Positions 1-7,775 of a stretch of DNA of 64,000 nucleotides are shown here, piece after piece. The stretch is from Geofilum rhodophaeum (GTDB taxonomy: Bacteria > Bacteroidota > Bacteroidia > Bacteroidales > Marinilabiliaceae), in NCBI RefSeq assembly GCF_002210225.1, contig NZ_MWUJ01000010.1, forward strand, positions 1 to 64,000, written 5' to 3'. The notes beneath the pieces were generated by a model. It saw only the letters and a list, made by a program, of their open reading frames with translations, did no database searches and was not told the origin of the DNA. The stretch's first letter is position 1; the number at the start of each line of letters is the position of its first letter. The translations under genes and the position numbers were made by a program.

Positions 1-29
1 TGCACGCTGGCTTAGTAGATGAGTGAGGA

Positions 30-54
30 GGGGCCGCGAGGCCCCTTCTTTTTT
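30..54 (+). terminator. Rho-independent terminator of an upstream gene
   Basis: GGGGCC and GGCCCC pair around a GCGA tetraloop and are followed by a T-rich run (TTCTTTTTTG). This would end transcription of a plus-strand gene whose body lies outside the window, just before the msrC start. Confidence 0.7.
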
Positions 55-101
55 GTGTTTATATTTGTGCTCGCATTTATAAAAATTGTATCTTACCTAT
101 T

Positions 102-563
102 ATGACAAAGGAGAAGAAAGCCGGCCGTTATGCGCGTATCTACGCCCAGGCCGAAACCTTGATAAAGGCAACGACACATCCGGTATCGCGTATGGCTACC
201 CTGACTGCCTTGTTGCACCACAAACAAAGCGGGTTCTTTTGGACCGGCTTTTATTTGTTGGAGCAGGGCGCTTTGGTGGTGGGTCCTTACCAGGGACCGG
301 TGGCCTGTTTAAATTTAAAAAAGGATGTTGGTGTATGTTGGGCAGCGGTGAATCGTGGCGAAAGTGTCGTCGTGGCCGATGTGCATCAGTTTCCGGGACA
401 CATTGCCTGTTCTTCGCAAAGCAATTCAGAGATTGTGGTGCCCGTACGTAATGGTGCCGGGGAAATTGTGGCGGTGTTGGATGTGGACAGTCGCGACTTT
501 GATCGCTTCGATGAGGAGGACCGCAAGGGACTGGAGAAAATGGTGGAACTTATTTATTCCTGA
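102..563 (+). CDS. msrC: Free methionine-(R)-sulfoxide reductase (GAF domain)
   Basis: Cytosolic single-GAF-domain enzyme of 153 residues that reduces free L-methionine-(R)-sulfoxide. The family hallmarks are visible: WTGFYL near residue 47, GPYQGPVAC with Cys69, GVC with Cys79, and DVHQFPGHIAC with Cys103 followed by SEIVVPV. These three cysteines match the catalytic and resolving cysteines of the fRMsr family. One oddity is Trp rather than the usual Gly after Cys79. The overlapping ORF in another frame from 86 lacks any family match and was discarded. The gene is the first of a codirectional run into pterin genes, with 19 bp to the next start, which suggests co-transcription. Confidence 0.9.
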   Translation: MTKEKKAGRYARIYAQAETLIKATTHPVSRMATLTALLHHKQSGFFWTGFYLLEQGALVVGPYQGPVACLNLKKDVGVCWAAVNRGESVVVADVHQFPGHIACSSQSNSEIVVPVRNGAGEIVAVLDVDSRDFDRFDEEDRKGLEKMVELIYS

Positions 564-582
564 AAATTTTAAGAAGGGACCT

Positions 583-1302
583 ATGCAAGCAATCGTTATT
601 ACAGGAGCCGCAAAGCGCGTGGGCAAGGCCCTGGCCGAATTTTTTGCCGACAGGGACTGGGAGGTGGGTCTGCACTATAACCGCAGTGTAAAAGAGGCTG
701 AGGATTTGGCCCGAAGACTGCAGCAGCGTTTTCCCCATCGGCATTTTCCGCTTCTTGCTTGCGATTTGTCCGACCCCGAAGCGGTGGCCCGGTTTTGGGA
801 CCAATGGCCCGGAGAGCTGCCTTTTCCTGAGGTGCTGGTGAATTCGGCTTCGGTCTTTGAACCCGCTTCGCTGGCAGAAACGGACCAGGACTTGTGGCGC
901 AGGCAGTTTCAGGTGAACTTTGAGGCGCCTTTTGTCCTGATGCAGGAATTGCATAAGCGGGGCAGCGGGGGCAGTATGCTGAATATTCTGGATACGCGCA
1001 TCACCAATGCACAAAGCTCGCATGCCGCCTATTCGCTGTCGAAGAAGGCCCTGGCCGAACTGACCCGGATGGCCGCATTGGAATGGGCACCCGCCTGGCG
1101 GGTGAATGGGGTGGCCCCGGGACCGGTACTGCCGCCTCCGGGCAAGGATGCAGCTTATTTGCAGAAAGTGGCGGAGGCTGCGCCTTTGCAGCGCCCCGTG
1201 GCGCTGGATGAACTGCTGGATGCAGTTTGGTTTTTGGTGACTAACCGTGCGGTAACCGGTCAGATTGTGTTCTGTGATTCGGGCGCACATTTAATAGGAT
1301 AA
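583..1302 (+). CDS. Short-chain dehydrogenase, pteridine-reductase/FolM-like
   Basis: NAD(P)H-dependent SDR of 239 residues. The N-terminal cofactor motif TGAAKRVGKALA has the Arg typical of NADPH-using pteridine reductases. LHYNRS follows, then NSAS in place of NNAG, and a Tyr-x3-Lys pair in AAYSLSKKAL. The open frame extends upstream to 355, but that extension overlaps msrC in another frame and has no SDR similarity, so ATG 583 is chosen. It precedes a FolB/FolX-like gene and folK. This fits reduction of dihydropterin or dihydromonapterin as by E. coli FolM, though the substrate is inferred from context. The downstream gene begins 1 bp after the stop. Confidence 0.8.
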   Translation: MQAIVITGAAKRVGKALAEFFADRDWEVGLHYNRSVKEAEDLARRLQQRFPHRHFPLLACDLSDPEAVARFWDQWPGELPFPEVLVNSASVFEPASLAETDQDLWRRQFQVNFEAPFVLMQELHKRGSGGSMLNILDTRITNAQSSHAAYSLSKKALAELTRMAALEWAPAWRVNGVAPGPVLPPPGKDAAYLQKVAEAAPLQRPVALDELLDAVWFLVTNRAVTGQIVFCDSGAHLIG

Positions 1303-1303
1303 T

Positions 1304-1669
1304 ATGGCTCGTATTTGCATTAAAGATTTGCTTTTGCGCACCGAGGTGGGCTTTAATCCCCATGAAGTGGGTAAGAAACAGGATGTGCTTTTGAATTTGC
1401 ACATTCATTATCGCCTGCAGGGAGAGGAACGGAGCGATGCACCCGCAGAGGCGCTCGATTACCGGTCTTTATGCAAGGAGGTGATTGCCCTGGTGGAGGG
1501 GAGGCGTTTTCAACTTTTGGAAAAGCTTGCAGCCGATGTGGCCGATTTTCTGCTGACTAAGGAACGGGTGGAAGAGGTAGAGGTGGAGGTGGACAAGCCC
1601 CACGCCTTACGCTTTGCTCGTAGTGTGTCGTTTTACATGACTAAAAAGAAAAGCTATGGCATGGAATGA
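1304..1669 (+). CDS. folB: Dihydroneopterin aldolase / epimerase family (FolB/FolX)
   Basis: Protein of 121 residues of the tunnelling-fold FolB/FolX family, which cleaves or epimerises dihydroneopterin derivatives in folate or tetrahydromonapterin synthesis. Visible family features are the start [16 protein letters not shown], the central [25 protein letters not shown], and the C-terminal VDKPHAL segment containing the conserved Lys-Pro. Sequence reading alone does not separate aldolase (FolB) from epimerase (FolX). The adjacent FolM-like SDR would suit either. The 3' end overlaps the start of the folK fusion gene by 14 bp, so translation is probably coupled. Confidence 0.85.
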   Translation: MARICIKDLLLRTEVGFNPHEVGKKQDVLLNLHIHYRLQGEERSDAPAEALDYRSLCKEVIALVEGRRFQLLEKLAADVADFLLTKERVEEVEVEVDKPHALRFARSVSFYMTKKKSYGME

Positions 1670-3263
1670 GGTCGTGGTTGGGATGGGGTCGAACATAGCG
1701 CCCGAGCAGAATGTGGAACAGGCCTTGGTGTTTCTGCGAAAGCAGTTTGAGGTGTTGGCGGTCTCTGCCCTGGAGCGTACGGCGCCCATCGGTATTAAGG
1801 AGCAGGCTGATTTTCTGAATGGGGCGGTGCTGCTGAGGACCGACATGAATTTAAGCGAGCTGGAGCCCTGGCTGAAGCAGCTGGAGGACGAGATGGGGCG
1901 CGATCGTACGGTGGCGCGTTTCGGGCCGCGTGTAATCGATTTGGATGTGGTAGTGTGGAACGGAAGGGTGGTGGATCCGGACTTTTTTAAGCGCGACTTT
2001 TTACAACGGGCGGTTGCCCAGCTGCTGGGCGAACAGTTTTCTGCAGTCGCGGCCCTACCCGGGGGACTTGCGCGTCCCGAAGATGCCGTTCGCACCCGGG
2101 AGGAGTTGTTGGAGGAGTTGCAGCATACGCGGTCGATGCTGGAGCATTTTTTTCTGGAGAATGAGGAGCAGATCAACTTTTCGTGGACGGGCAATTTGGG
2201 ACACTGGTATTGGGACGTAAAGAACAATGAGGTGCGCTTCAATAAGCTGAAGGCACTGGCCCTGGGCTATACGAAGGAGGAGTTGCCAGAGAAGATCGAT
2301 TACCAGTTTTTTACCGATAAGTTGCATCCCGATGATTATGAGGGGGTGATGCAGAATATGCGTGATCATATGATGGGACTGACCGGGGTCTATGAAGTGG
2401 AGTACCGAATTCGCACGAAGGAGGGTAGATGGAAGTGGTTCTACGACCGGGGGAAGGTGACCCGGCGTGCAGCTGACGGTAAGCCGCTTTTTTTGGCAGG
2501 CATTGTATTCGATGTGACCCGCCAAAAGGAGCAGGAAGCAGCCCTTTATGAACAGGGCCAGCAATTGAAGCTGGCTTTGGCCGAACGGGACAAGTTGATG
2601 TCGATTGTGGCCCACGATTTAAAGGCTCCTTTTAATGCCCTAATTGGTTTGAGCGAACTCTTATTGGATGAAGAAAAGCAGCGGGACCCTGAAAAGGTGG
2701 CCCGCTATGCCAAAATGATCAACGAGGGTGCAGAGAGCGCCTACGCCCTGCTTTTGAATTTGTTGGAATGGTCGCGCATGCAGACCGGGCGTCTGCCCCA
2801 TCGGCCCGGGCCCCAGGTCTTGGAGGCTGTGATTCAGGAGGTGCTGAGTCCATTGGAGGCTCAGGCCGTTGTGAAGGGCATCCGCATTCGTGTTCAGGTG
2901 GGACAATTCCGTGTTTGGGCCGATCAGGACATGTTGGCGACGATTTTGCGTAACCTTATTTCCAACGCCATCAAATTTACCCGTCGCGATGGTTTTGTTC
3001 AGATCGAGGCCTTTTCGCAGGAGCAGGAGGTGGTGGTGGCGGTGTCGGACAATGGGGTGGGGATTGAGGAGGACCGGCGTTTGCAATTGTTCGAAACCGG
3101 GGAAAAGACTTCCACACTCGGCACCGATAATGAAAAGGGCACCGGCCTGGGACTCCCCCTGTGCAAGGAATTGGTGGAGAAGCATGGCGGCCGGATTTGG
3201 GTCGAAAGTGAGGAGGGGAAGGGCAGCACCTTCAGCTTTAGTCTGCCACTTCCTCCATCGTAA
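1656..3263 (+). CDS. folK: FolK (HPPK) fused to a PAS sensor histidine kinase
   Basis: One uninterrupted frame of 535 residues carries two unrelated enzymes. Residues 1-140 are 6-hydroxymethyl-7,8-dihydropterin pyrophosphokinase: GMGSN near the start and [13 protein letters not shown] with Asp95 and Asp97 as the Mg-binding pair. A short helical linker (about 150-170) leads to a PAS/PAC domain (about 175-295) with FYDRGKV and GIVFDVT. The HisKA domain has phospho-acceptor His320 in IVAHDLKAP. The HATPase has an N-box [13 protein letters not shown], a G1 box at Asp465 (SDNGVGI) and a G2 box GTGLGL at 495-500. No membrane segment or receiver domain is seen. An internal ATG at residue 161 could yield the kinase alone. 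The gene converges on and overlaps the trmO-fmdE gene by 26 bp. Confidence 0.85.
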   Translation: MAWNEVVVGMGSNIAPEQNVEQALVFLRKQFEVLAVSALERTAPIGIKEQADFLNGAVLLRTDMNLSELEPWLKQLEDEMGRDRTVARFGPRVIDLDVVVWNGRVVDPDFFKRDFLQRAVAQLLGEQFSAVAALPGGLARPEDAVRTREELLEELQHTRSMLEHFFLENEEQINFSWTGNLGHWYWDVKNNEVRFNKLKALALGYTKEELPEKIDYQFFTDKLHPDDYEGVMQNMRDHMMGLTGVYEVEYRIRTKEGRWKWFYDRGKVTRRAADGKPLFLAGIVFDVTRQKEQEAALYEQGQQLKLALAERDKLMSIVAHDLKAPFNALIGLSELLLDEEKQRDPEKVARYAKMINEGAESAYALLLNLLEWSRMQTGRLPHRPGPQVLEAVIQEVLSPLEAQAVVKGIRIRVQVGQFRVWADQDMLATILRNLISNAIKFTRRDGFVQIEAFSQEQEVVVAVSDNGVGIEEDRRLQLFETGEKTSTLGTDNEKGTGLGLPLCKELVEKHGGRIWVESEEGKGSTFSFSLPLPPS

Positions 3264-4188
3264 AGAGCTGATCGAAGGGCAGCTGCAGCACAGCAAAGGC
3301 CCTGTCGCGCGTCGCTTTTCTAAAATCTTCCTTCAGTTGGGGCGACTGGCTTTGCTGAATCACCACCTGTTGAAAAAGCGCGTTGAATTGCGGGAAGCTC
3401 TCCTGGATAAGCTGCCTGGCTTCCTGCCGGGCGGCCACCCTCAGCCCCTTCCCATTCTTCCGGGTCAGGGTAAAAGCGGTTTGCTCCAGGTCCTTCAAGC
3501 GCAGGGCCTGGTTGCCCAGGGTGCAGCCGCTTACATACTGTAGTCCATCTGCAAAGCAGGATTTTGTTTCTAAAATGGCGCGCAAATCTTCCATGTTGTC
3601 GCTCATGCCGCTGAGGGCATTCATGGCGTAGGCAGTTGCTTTTACCCCAAGGGCCAAACCGGGACAAAAATGTCCGTGCATTTGTCCCGCCCCCAGCAGG
3701 AGTTCCTCGAGGTCTTCGCTCTTTATGGCCCGGATTACATCAAAGCGGGGGTTGTTGCGCAGCCGTTCGCGGCGCAAAGTCTCGGCCTCTGCTGTTTCCG
3801 TTGTAGGGGGCATACTTCCTGGTTTGATGTCCAAAATTGGAGTGCCGTCCATCGCATCCAGTCCGCTTACCCAAACCTTATTTCTTTCTACTTTCTGCAG
3901 TCTTACAGTGGTCACCCCAATGCCGTTGGGGCGACGGGGACTGCGTGAGGCAAATACGCCCTTTACCTCTCCGGTGAAGATGGGACCCTGCAGTTGGTAG
4001 CTGTCCGACCGGTCGAAGTAAAACAGCACATCGATGTAGCTCGAATCGTCGAGACGATACAGGCCTTCAGCGAATTGTGGCAGCAAGTCTAAAATGCTGG
4101 TTTCGTTTTTTTTGCTGAAACCCTCGCGGGGCTCGCGAATGGAATTTCTGACGTGACCAATGGGTGTAAAAGAAGGGTTCATATTCAA
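3238..4188 (-). CDS. TrmO/TsaA-type methyltransferase fused to an FmdE-like domain
   Basis: 316 residues with two domains. Residues 1-140 resemble TrmO (TsaA/YaeB), the SAM-dependent enzyme that N6-methylates t6A37 of tRNA-Thr. [11 protein letters not shown] at 81-91 and [10 protein letters not shown] at 114-123 are the family signatures. Residues 160-300 are an FmdE-like domain, named after formylmethanofuran dehydrogenase subunit E. It has HGHFCPG with Cys175, then Cys211 before ADGLQ, and GCTLG with Cys222, a likely metal-binding set. The gene lies near a BtuFCD-like transporter on the same strand, but a short convergent membrane-protein gene separates them. In this context the protein may handle a metal or metallocofactor rather than act only as a tRNA methylase. 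That is inference. Confidence 0.8.
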   Translation of the reverse strand: MNMNPSFTPIGHVRNSIREPREGFSKKNETSILDLLPQFAEGLYRLDDSSYIDVLFYFDRSDSYQLQGPIFTGEVKGVFASRSPRRPNGIGVTTVRLQKVERNKVWVSGLDAMDGTPILDIKPGSMPPTTETAEAETLRRERLRNNPRFDVIRAIKSEDLEELLLGAGQMHGHFCPGLALGVKATAYAMNALSGMSDNMEDLRAILETKSCFADGLQYVSGCTLGNQALRLKDLEQTAFTLTRKNGKGLRVAARQEARQLIQESFPQFNALFQQVVIQQSQSPQLKEDFRKATRDRAFAVLQLPFDQLFTMEEVAD

Positions 4189-4235
4189 TTGTTTTTATTA
4201 TCTTCGACTGTTGTTATTTCTTAAGTGCTGTGATT

Positions 4236-4613
4236 ATGGAGGTTACTTCTGTAGAGGATTTGCCTTTGGTCGTTGAAAAACGGCCAGACTCGGTCGTTTT
4301 CAACATCCCTGAATTGCGTGATGAGGTCAACCGGCAATGGGAAACCCGTTTCAATGATTTGTTGAACGAATGCGGTTGCGCTTCGGGTCGCTCCTTTATT
4401 CTGTATGCCCTTCCCGGGCTCATTCTGGCTTTCATTTATCTTGCTAATTTTACGGATTTGGGTCGTTACTGGTCGCTGGGCCTCTTTGCAGGCGGGGTGA
4501 TTGTGGCGGGAGTGGTCGGGAAAATTACCGGGCTTTTGCAGCGGAACCGACGCCTGCGTAAGCTCCTGCTTGATTTCTCCGCCGCTACGGGTCAGCCCGT
4601 TCCCCAGGCTTGA
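4236..4613 (+). CDS. Small membrane protein of unknown function
   Basis: No family recognised. The product has about 125 residues. A soluble N-terminal half (ELRDEVNRQWETRFNDLLNECGC) is followed by two hydrophobic helices, SFILYALPGLILAFIYLANF and LGLFAGGVIVAGVVG, and a basic cytoplasmic tail (LLQRNRRLRKLLLDF). ATG 4236 is preferred; an in-frame GTG at 4230 would add two residues. The 3' end overlaps the convergent ABC ATPase gene by 22 bp. It is divergent from the TrmO-FmdE gene with a gap of under 50 bp, so the two may share a promoter region. Confidence 0.65.
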   Translation: MEVTSVEDLPLVVEKRPDSVVFNIPELRDEVNRQWETRFNDLLNECGCASGRSFILYALPGLILAFIYLANFTDLGRYWSLGLFAGGVIVAGVVGKITGLLQRNRRLRKLLLDFSAATGQPVPQA

Positions 4614-5359
4614 AACCAGGTGTTTCCGTCTTTGGTGAGGCAGGTTAAGGGCGTTTCGTAGAGCAGGGCCAGATTTTTTTCTGTTAAAACAGCCGGGCCG
4701 CCCTGGGCCAAAATCTCTCCTTGCTTCATCAGTATAAAATGATCGGCATAGCGCAGGGCCAGGTTTACATCGTGCAGCACTGCAGCCACGGTGATGCCCT
4801 GTTCTACTACCCGGCGCAGCAGTTGCATGACTTCCTTTTGGTATTTTAAATCGAGATTGGCGGTGGGCTCGTCGAGCAGCAATACGGCGGGTTCCTGCGC
4901 CAGGGCCCGGGCCACTTGTACTCTTTGCTGCTCACCGCCACTCAACTCTTCCAGCAGCGTCAGCATTTTGTCCGTCAGTCCCATATCCGCTATGGCAGCA
5001 CGCACCTTTTGATGGTCCGCCCTTCCCGGCCGCCAACTCACATGGGGTTTGCGTCCGAGCATTACCGTGCTATACACATCCATGGGAAAGATGGCTTGCG
5101 ACGATTGGGCCACATAGGCCAGGGTGCGCGCCAGTTCCTTGTGCGCATAGTCCCCCAGCGCCCGGTCCATCAACTTTATTTCCCCCTGCTGCGGCTGGTG
5201 CAGGCGCATCAGACATTTGACCAGGGTACTTTTGCCGCAACCATTGGGACCCAGAATGGCGGTGAGTTTTTGCGCAGGCACTTCGCCATTGAGCTGGCGG
5301 AGCACTTTGTGGTGACGGCGATAGCCAAAGGAGAGATTTTGGAAGGTGATGGCGGACAT
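4592..5359 (-). CDS. ABC transporter ATPase (FecE/BtuD type)
   Basis: Cytoplasmic ATPase of 255 residues powering import through the adjacent FecCD-type permease. It has Walker A GPNGCGKST, the Q-loop region AYVAQSS, signature LSGGEQQRVQVARAL, Walker B VLLLDEPTANLD and the H-loop VLHDVN. The open frame extends upstream to 5419, but ATG 5359 (MSAITFQNLSF) starts the fold and lies 1 bp from the permease stop codon, so it is chosen. The remnant NikR near the transporter promoter and a TrmO-FmdE gene nearby point to a metal or metal-chelate substrate. Heme, siderophore or corrinoid cannot be excluded. Confidence 0.9.
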   Translation of the reverse strand: MSAITFQNLSFGYRRHHKVLRQLNGEVPAQKLTAILGPNGCGKSTLVKCLMRLHQPQQGEIKLMDRALGDYAHKELARTLAYVAQSSQAIFPMDVYSTVMLGRKPHVSWRPGRADHQKVRAAIADMGLTDKMLTLLEELSGGEQQRVQVARALAQEPAVLLLDEPTANLDLKYQKEVMQLLRRVVEQGITVAAVLHDVNLALRYADHFILMKQGEILAQGGPAVLTEKNLALLYETPLTCLTKDGNTWFQAWGTG

Positions 5360-5360
5360 A

Positions 5361-6404
5361 TCAGGGACGTTTGGGAAGACGGTGAAATAAAAGGTAGAGA
5401 AAGAAGGGGGCGCCCACAAAGGAGGTGATGATGCCTACGGGCAGCACCACCGGTGCCACCAGGGTACGGGCCAGCAAGTCGCTGGCCAGAAGAAACAATG
5501 CGCCCAGAAGGGCCGAGCCGGTCAGTACCACCCCTTCGCCAAAACCCAGCAAGCGCCTTGTGATGTGCGGAATAATGAGTCCCACAAAGGCAATTACCCC
5601 AAAGAAGGCTACGGTGACCGCGGTAATGAGGGAGGCCACCACGACGCTGAGCATGCGCAGGCGGTTGACACGGATACCCAGACTGGCGGCAACCTCGTCG
5701 CCGGCATGCAGGGTGGATAGGGAAAAGGTGTTGGCCAGAAACCACAGGAGGGCGGGCAGCAGGGCCAGGGCCATAATGCGAACATTTTGGGGCGTGGCTT
5801 TTCCCAGGTCGCCAAACATCCAGGAGACGATGGCCGCCAGTTCTACATCGTCGGACAGGTATTGGAGCAGGGAGGTGGCTGAGCCGAAAAGGGCGGAGAT
5901 GATGATGCCGGCCATAATCAGTGTTTCGGGTGAAGCGCCCCGCCAGCGGGCGATGCCTGTAATAAAAAGGGCGCAGAGCAGGCCAAAGAGAAAGGCCGAG
6001 GCGCTGATGAGCCAGGGATTGTTGGCCAGCATGCCCAATTGCGCTTGTCGGGCCCAATGCCCCAGCATTACAATGGCCAAGGCCGCACCAAACATCGAAG
6101 CCGCACTCAGTCCCAAAGTATAGGGCGAACCCAAAGGATTGCGGATGACCGTTTGTATAACAGCCCCGGAAATGGAGAGTGCTGCCCCGGCCATGAGGGC
6201 AGCCAGTACCCGGGGCAGGCGAATGCCCAGCACAATTTGTTGCACCCCGGCGTCGTCTCCTTTAATAAGGGCGTCCGCAATTTCACGCAGTCCCAAATCC
6301 GAGCTGCCCAGCGCCAGAGCCGGTAGTATCAGCAGCAGGAGGAGGACCAGCATAAGGAGCAACAGCAGGTGCTGTTTTCGTTTTTGTTGCCGGGGTTTTT
6401 GCAT
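5361..6404 (-). CDS. ABC transporter permease, FecCD/BtuC family
   Basis: Inner-membrane permease of 347 residues with about ten hydrophobic helices. Family motifs include RLPRVLAALMAGAALSISGAVIQ near the N-terminus, NPLGSPYTLGLS, and the C-terminal LPVGIITSFVGAPFFLYLL. The start codon shares its A with the stop of the binding-protein gene (TGATG on the minus strand), and the ATPase follows after 1 bp. This is a tightly coupled three-gene operon (binding protein, permease, ATPase). The substrate is not readable from the permease. Confidence 0.92.
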   Translation of the reverse strand: MQKPRQQKRKQHLLLLLMLVLLLLLILPALALGSSDLGLREIADALIKGDDAGVQQIVLGIRLPRVLAALMAGAALSISGAVIQTVIRNPLGSPYTLGLSAASMFGAALAIVMLGHWARQAQLGMLANNPWLISASAFLFGLLCALFITGIARWRGASPETLIMAGIIISALFGSATSLLQYLSDDVELAAIVSWMFGDLGKATPQNVRIMALALLPALLWFLANTFSLSTLHAGDEVAASLGIRVNRLRMLSVVVASLITAVTVAFFGVIAFVGLIIPHITRRLLGFGEGVVLTGSALLGALFLLASDLLARTLVAPVVLPVGIITSFVGAPFFLYLLFHRLPKRP

Positions 6405-7522
6405 CAGTGCTTCAGTTTTTGCCAGGCGGGATAAATTTGCAGGAGGTCCTCCGAAACATCCGTACCCAAAAAGAAACGATAGATTTCTGCCCTGCGCTGT
6501 TCAAAGTCGCCCTGCGAAAGTCTTTCAGGAAAAACCACCGAGGCGGTAAACCAGGCGTTGATCAGCAGGTTTTCGTAATTGGTGGCGTAAAAATTATGGG
6601 GCATGAAGGTATGTACGCGGTCTTTAGCAAAGGCCGATAGCAGTTGTGGCAGCGGGGCCTCCGGACGCAGGTCCTCCTGCGAAAGATGCAGCCCCGCTGC
6701 ATCTATAAAAAGGTAGTCGGGTTGCCAGACCAGGAGCTGCTCCGGATCGATGCTTAGGGCACGGTTGCTGCGAGTTGCTTTGTTTTGTACCAGCGCGGTC
6801 GCCGGTTGTTGCAGTCCCAGCCAGGTGAAAGCCTCGTACTCCGGCAGGGTGGAGGAGAGACCTCTTGCCCCGCTGAAGCTGACGCCACCGAGGTAGACCG
6901 AGGGGCCTTGTGTGGGAGTCTGCTTGTCGACCAGTGCTTGCAGTTCCCCGATTTGTTGGTCGATGAAGCTCAGGAGTCGGTCGCCCCGTTCCTGTTTGCC
7001 CAGTACATCGGCCAAGAGCGTGACAGCTTGGTTAAACTGCTCTCGGCCTTGCAACAGATTGCCGGGTGTAAGGGCCAGGACGGGGATTTTGGTGAGTGCT
7101 TGCAAGCGCTCGGCCTCCTGTCGGGAAGCGTTGCTGAAGACCAGCAGATCGGGGGCGTTGTGTGCCAAAAGCTCGGGATCACCGCCGTGGGAGGGTCCCA
7201 CTTGCGGGAGTGCCCGCAAGTGCTCTTGCGCATGCCAGTAGGGACGTCCGGGTCGTCGTTCCATTTCTTCCACCCCGCTCAGTCGCTCGCTCGCCTCCAG
7301 GTACACCAGCAGGCGTACCGCTCCGGCACCCAATCCCACAATGCGCGCGCTGTGCTGGGGTACTTTCACCTCCCGGTCGAGCATGTCGCGCACCACCCGG
7401 TAGTCGCCTTGTTCCGCTCCGGCGGAAGGGCGGCTTGTGCAGGCGAAGCCAAGGCTCAGCAGAAGCAGTATAAGCAGGGGGAGCAAGTGGGTACGTTTTG
7501 TTGGCATGGTGCAGCTTTTCAT
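6404..7522 (-). CDS. Metal/chelate ABC transporter substrate-binding lipoprotein
   Basis: 372 residues with a lipoprotein signal (hydrophobic run, then LGFAC, Cys at about residue 28) and a BtuF/FepB-like bilobed binding fold. The C-terminal region contains HNFYATNYENLLINAWF. From memory it resembles binding proteins found beside FmdE genes in archaea and anaerobes. An alternative start at 7507 (MPTKRTHLL) also gives a good signal peptide. The gene heads the operon with the permease and ATPase. A NikR relic and an operator-like inverted repeat lie just upstream, so nickel or another transition metal is the favoured ligand. This has not been demonstrated. Confidence 0.82.
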   Translation of the reverse strand: MKSCTMPTKRTHLLPLLILLLLSLGFACTSRPSAGAEQGDYRVVRDMLDREVKVPQHSARIVGLGAGAVRLLVYLEASERLSGVEEMERRPGRPYWHAQEHLRALPQVGPSHGGDPELLAHNAPDLLVFSNASRQEAERLQALTKIPVLALTPGNLLQGREQFNQAVTLLADVLGKQERGDRLLSFIDQQIGELQALVDKQTPTQGPSVYLGGVSFSGARGLSSTLPEYEAFTWLGLQQPATALVQNKATRSNRALSIDPEQLLVWQPDYLFIDAAGLHLSQEDLRPEAPLPQLLSAFAKDRVHTFMPHNFYATNYENLLINAWFTASVVFPERLSQGDFEQRRAEIYRFFLGTDVSEDLLQIYPAWQKLKH

Positions 7523-7566
7523 GGCTCAGGGCTTTGTTGTTTCATGGGGAAGGGGTCTGCTCATGG

Positions 7567-7629
7567 TCAGCTTGCCGTGTTGCACGCCCTTTCTTTTTCC
7601 AGCGAAACGCCAAAGCGGACCACACTCAT
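7567..7629 (-). pseudogene. nikR: NikR remnant (N-terminal codons only)
   Basis: The minus-strand ATG at 7629 opens 20 codons beginning MSVVRFGVSLEKE. This matches the conserved ribbon-helix-helix start of the nickel-responsive repressor NikR (RFGVSLE followed by acidic or leucine residues). After codon 13 the similarity stops and a TGA follows at 7567-7569. None of the roughly 120 further codons of NikR, including the His/Cys nickel site, appears before the binding-protein gene at 7522. It looks like a large internal and C-terminal deletion. A chance short match or a leader peptide is the alternative. Confidence 0.5.
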
Positions 7630-7630
7630 A

Positions 7631-7658
7631 GTAATACTTTTTTAGTAATTCGTGTTAT
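7631..7658. promoter_or_regulatory. Candidate NikR-like operator
   Basis: GTAATAC at 7631-7637 and GTGTTAT at 7652-7658 form an imperfect inverted repeat (5 of 7 positions) with a 14-bp spacer. It sits directly against the start codon of the nikR remnant and upstream of the ABC operon. Spacing and half-site style are like NikR operators. Assignment rests on the neighbouring relic and is tentative. Confidence 0.3.
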
Positions 7659-7775
7659 CTGGTCAAAAATAAGGGATTTTTGTTGCCCCACCAATCTCTT
7701 AAGACGATTTGCGGTACAATTGTTGGGGATTGTTTGTAATTTGATGCCTGCTTTATTTACGTCATACTTTTTGCT

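Noticed and set aside
355-582. Upstream extension of the SDR gene
   Set aside because: It lies in a second frame over msrC coding sequence and carries no SDR similarity. ATG 583 starts the TGAAKRVG fold.
7523-7775. Cobalamin riboswitch upstream of the BtuFCD-like operon
   Set aside because: No B12-box-like GCCACTG or the expected long structured leader is seen on the minus strand. The NikR relic explains the region better.
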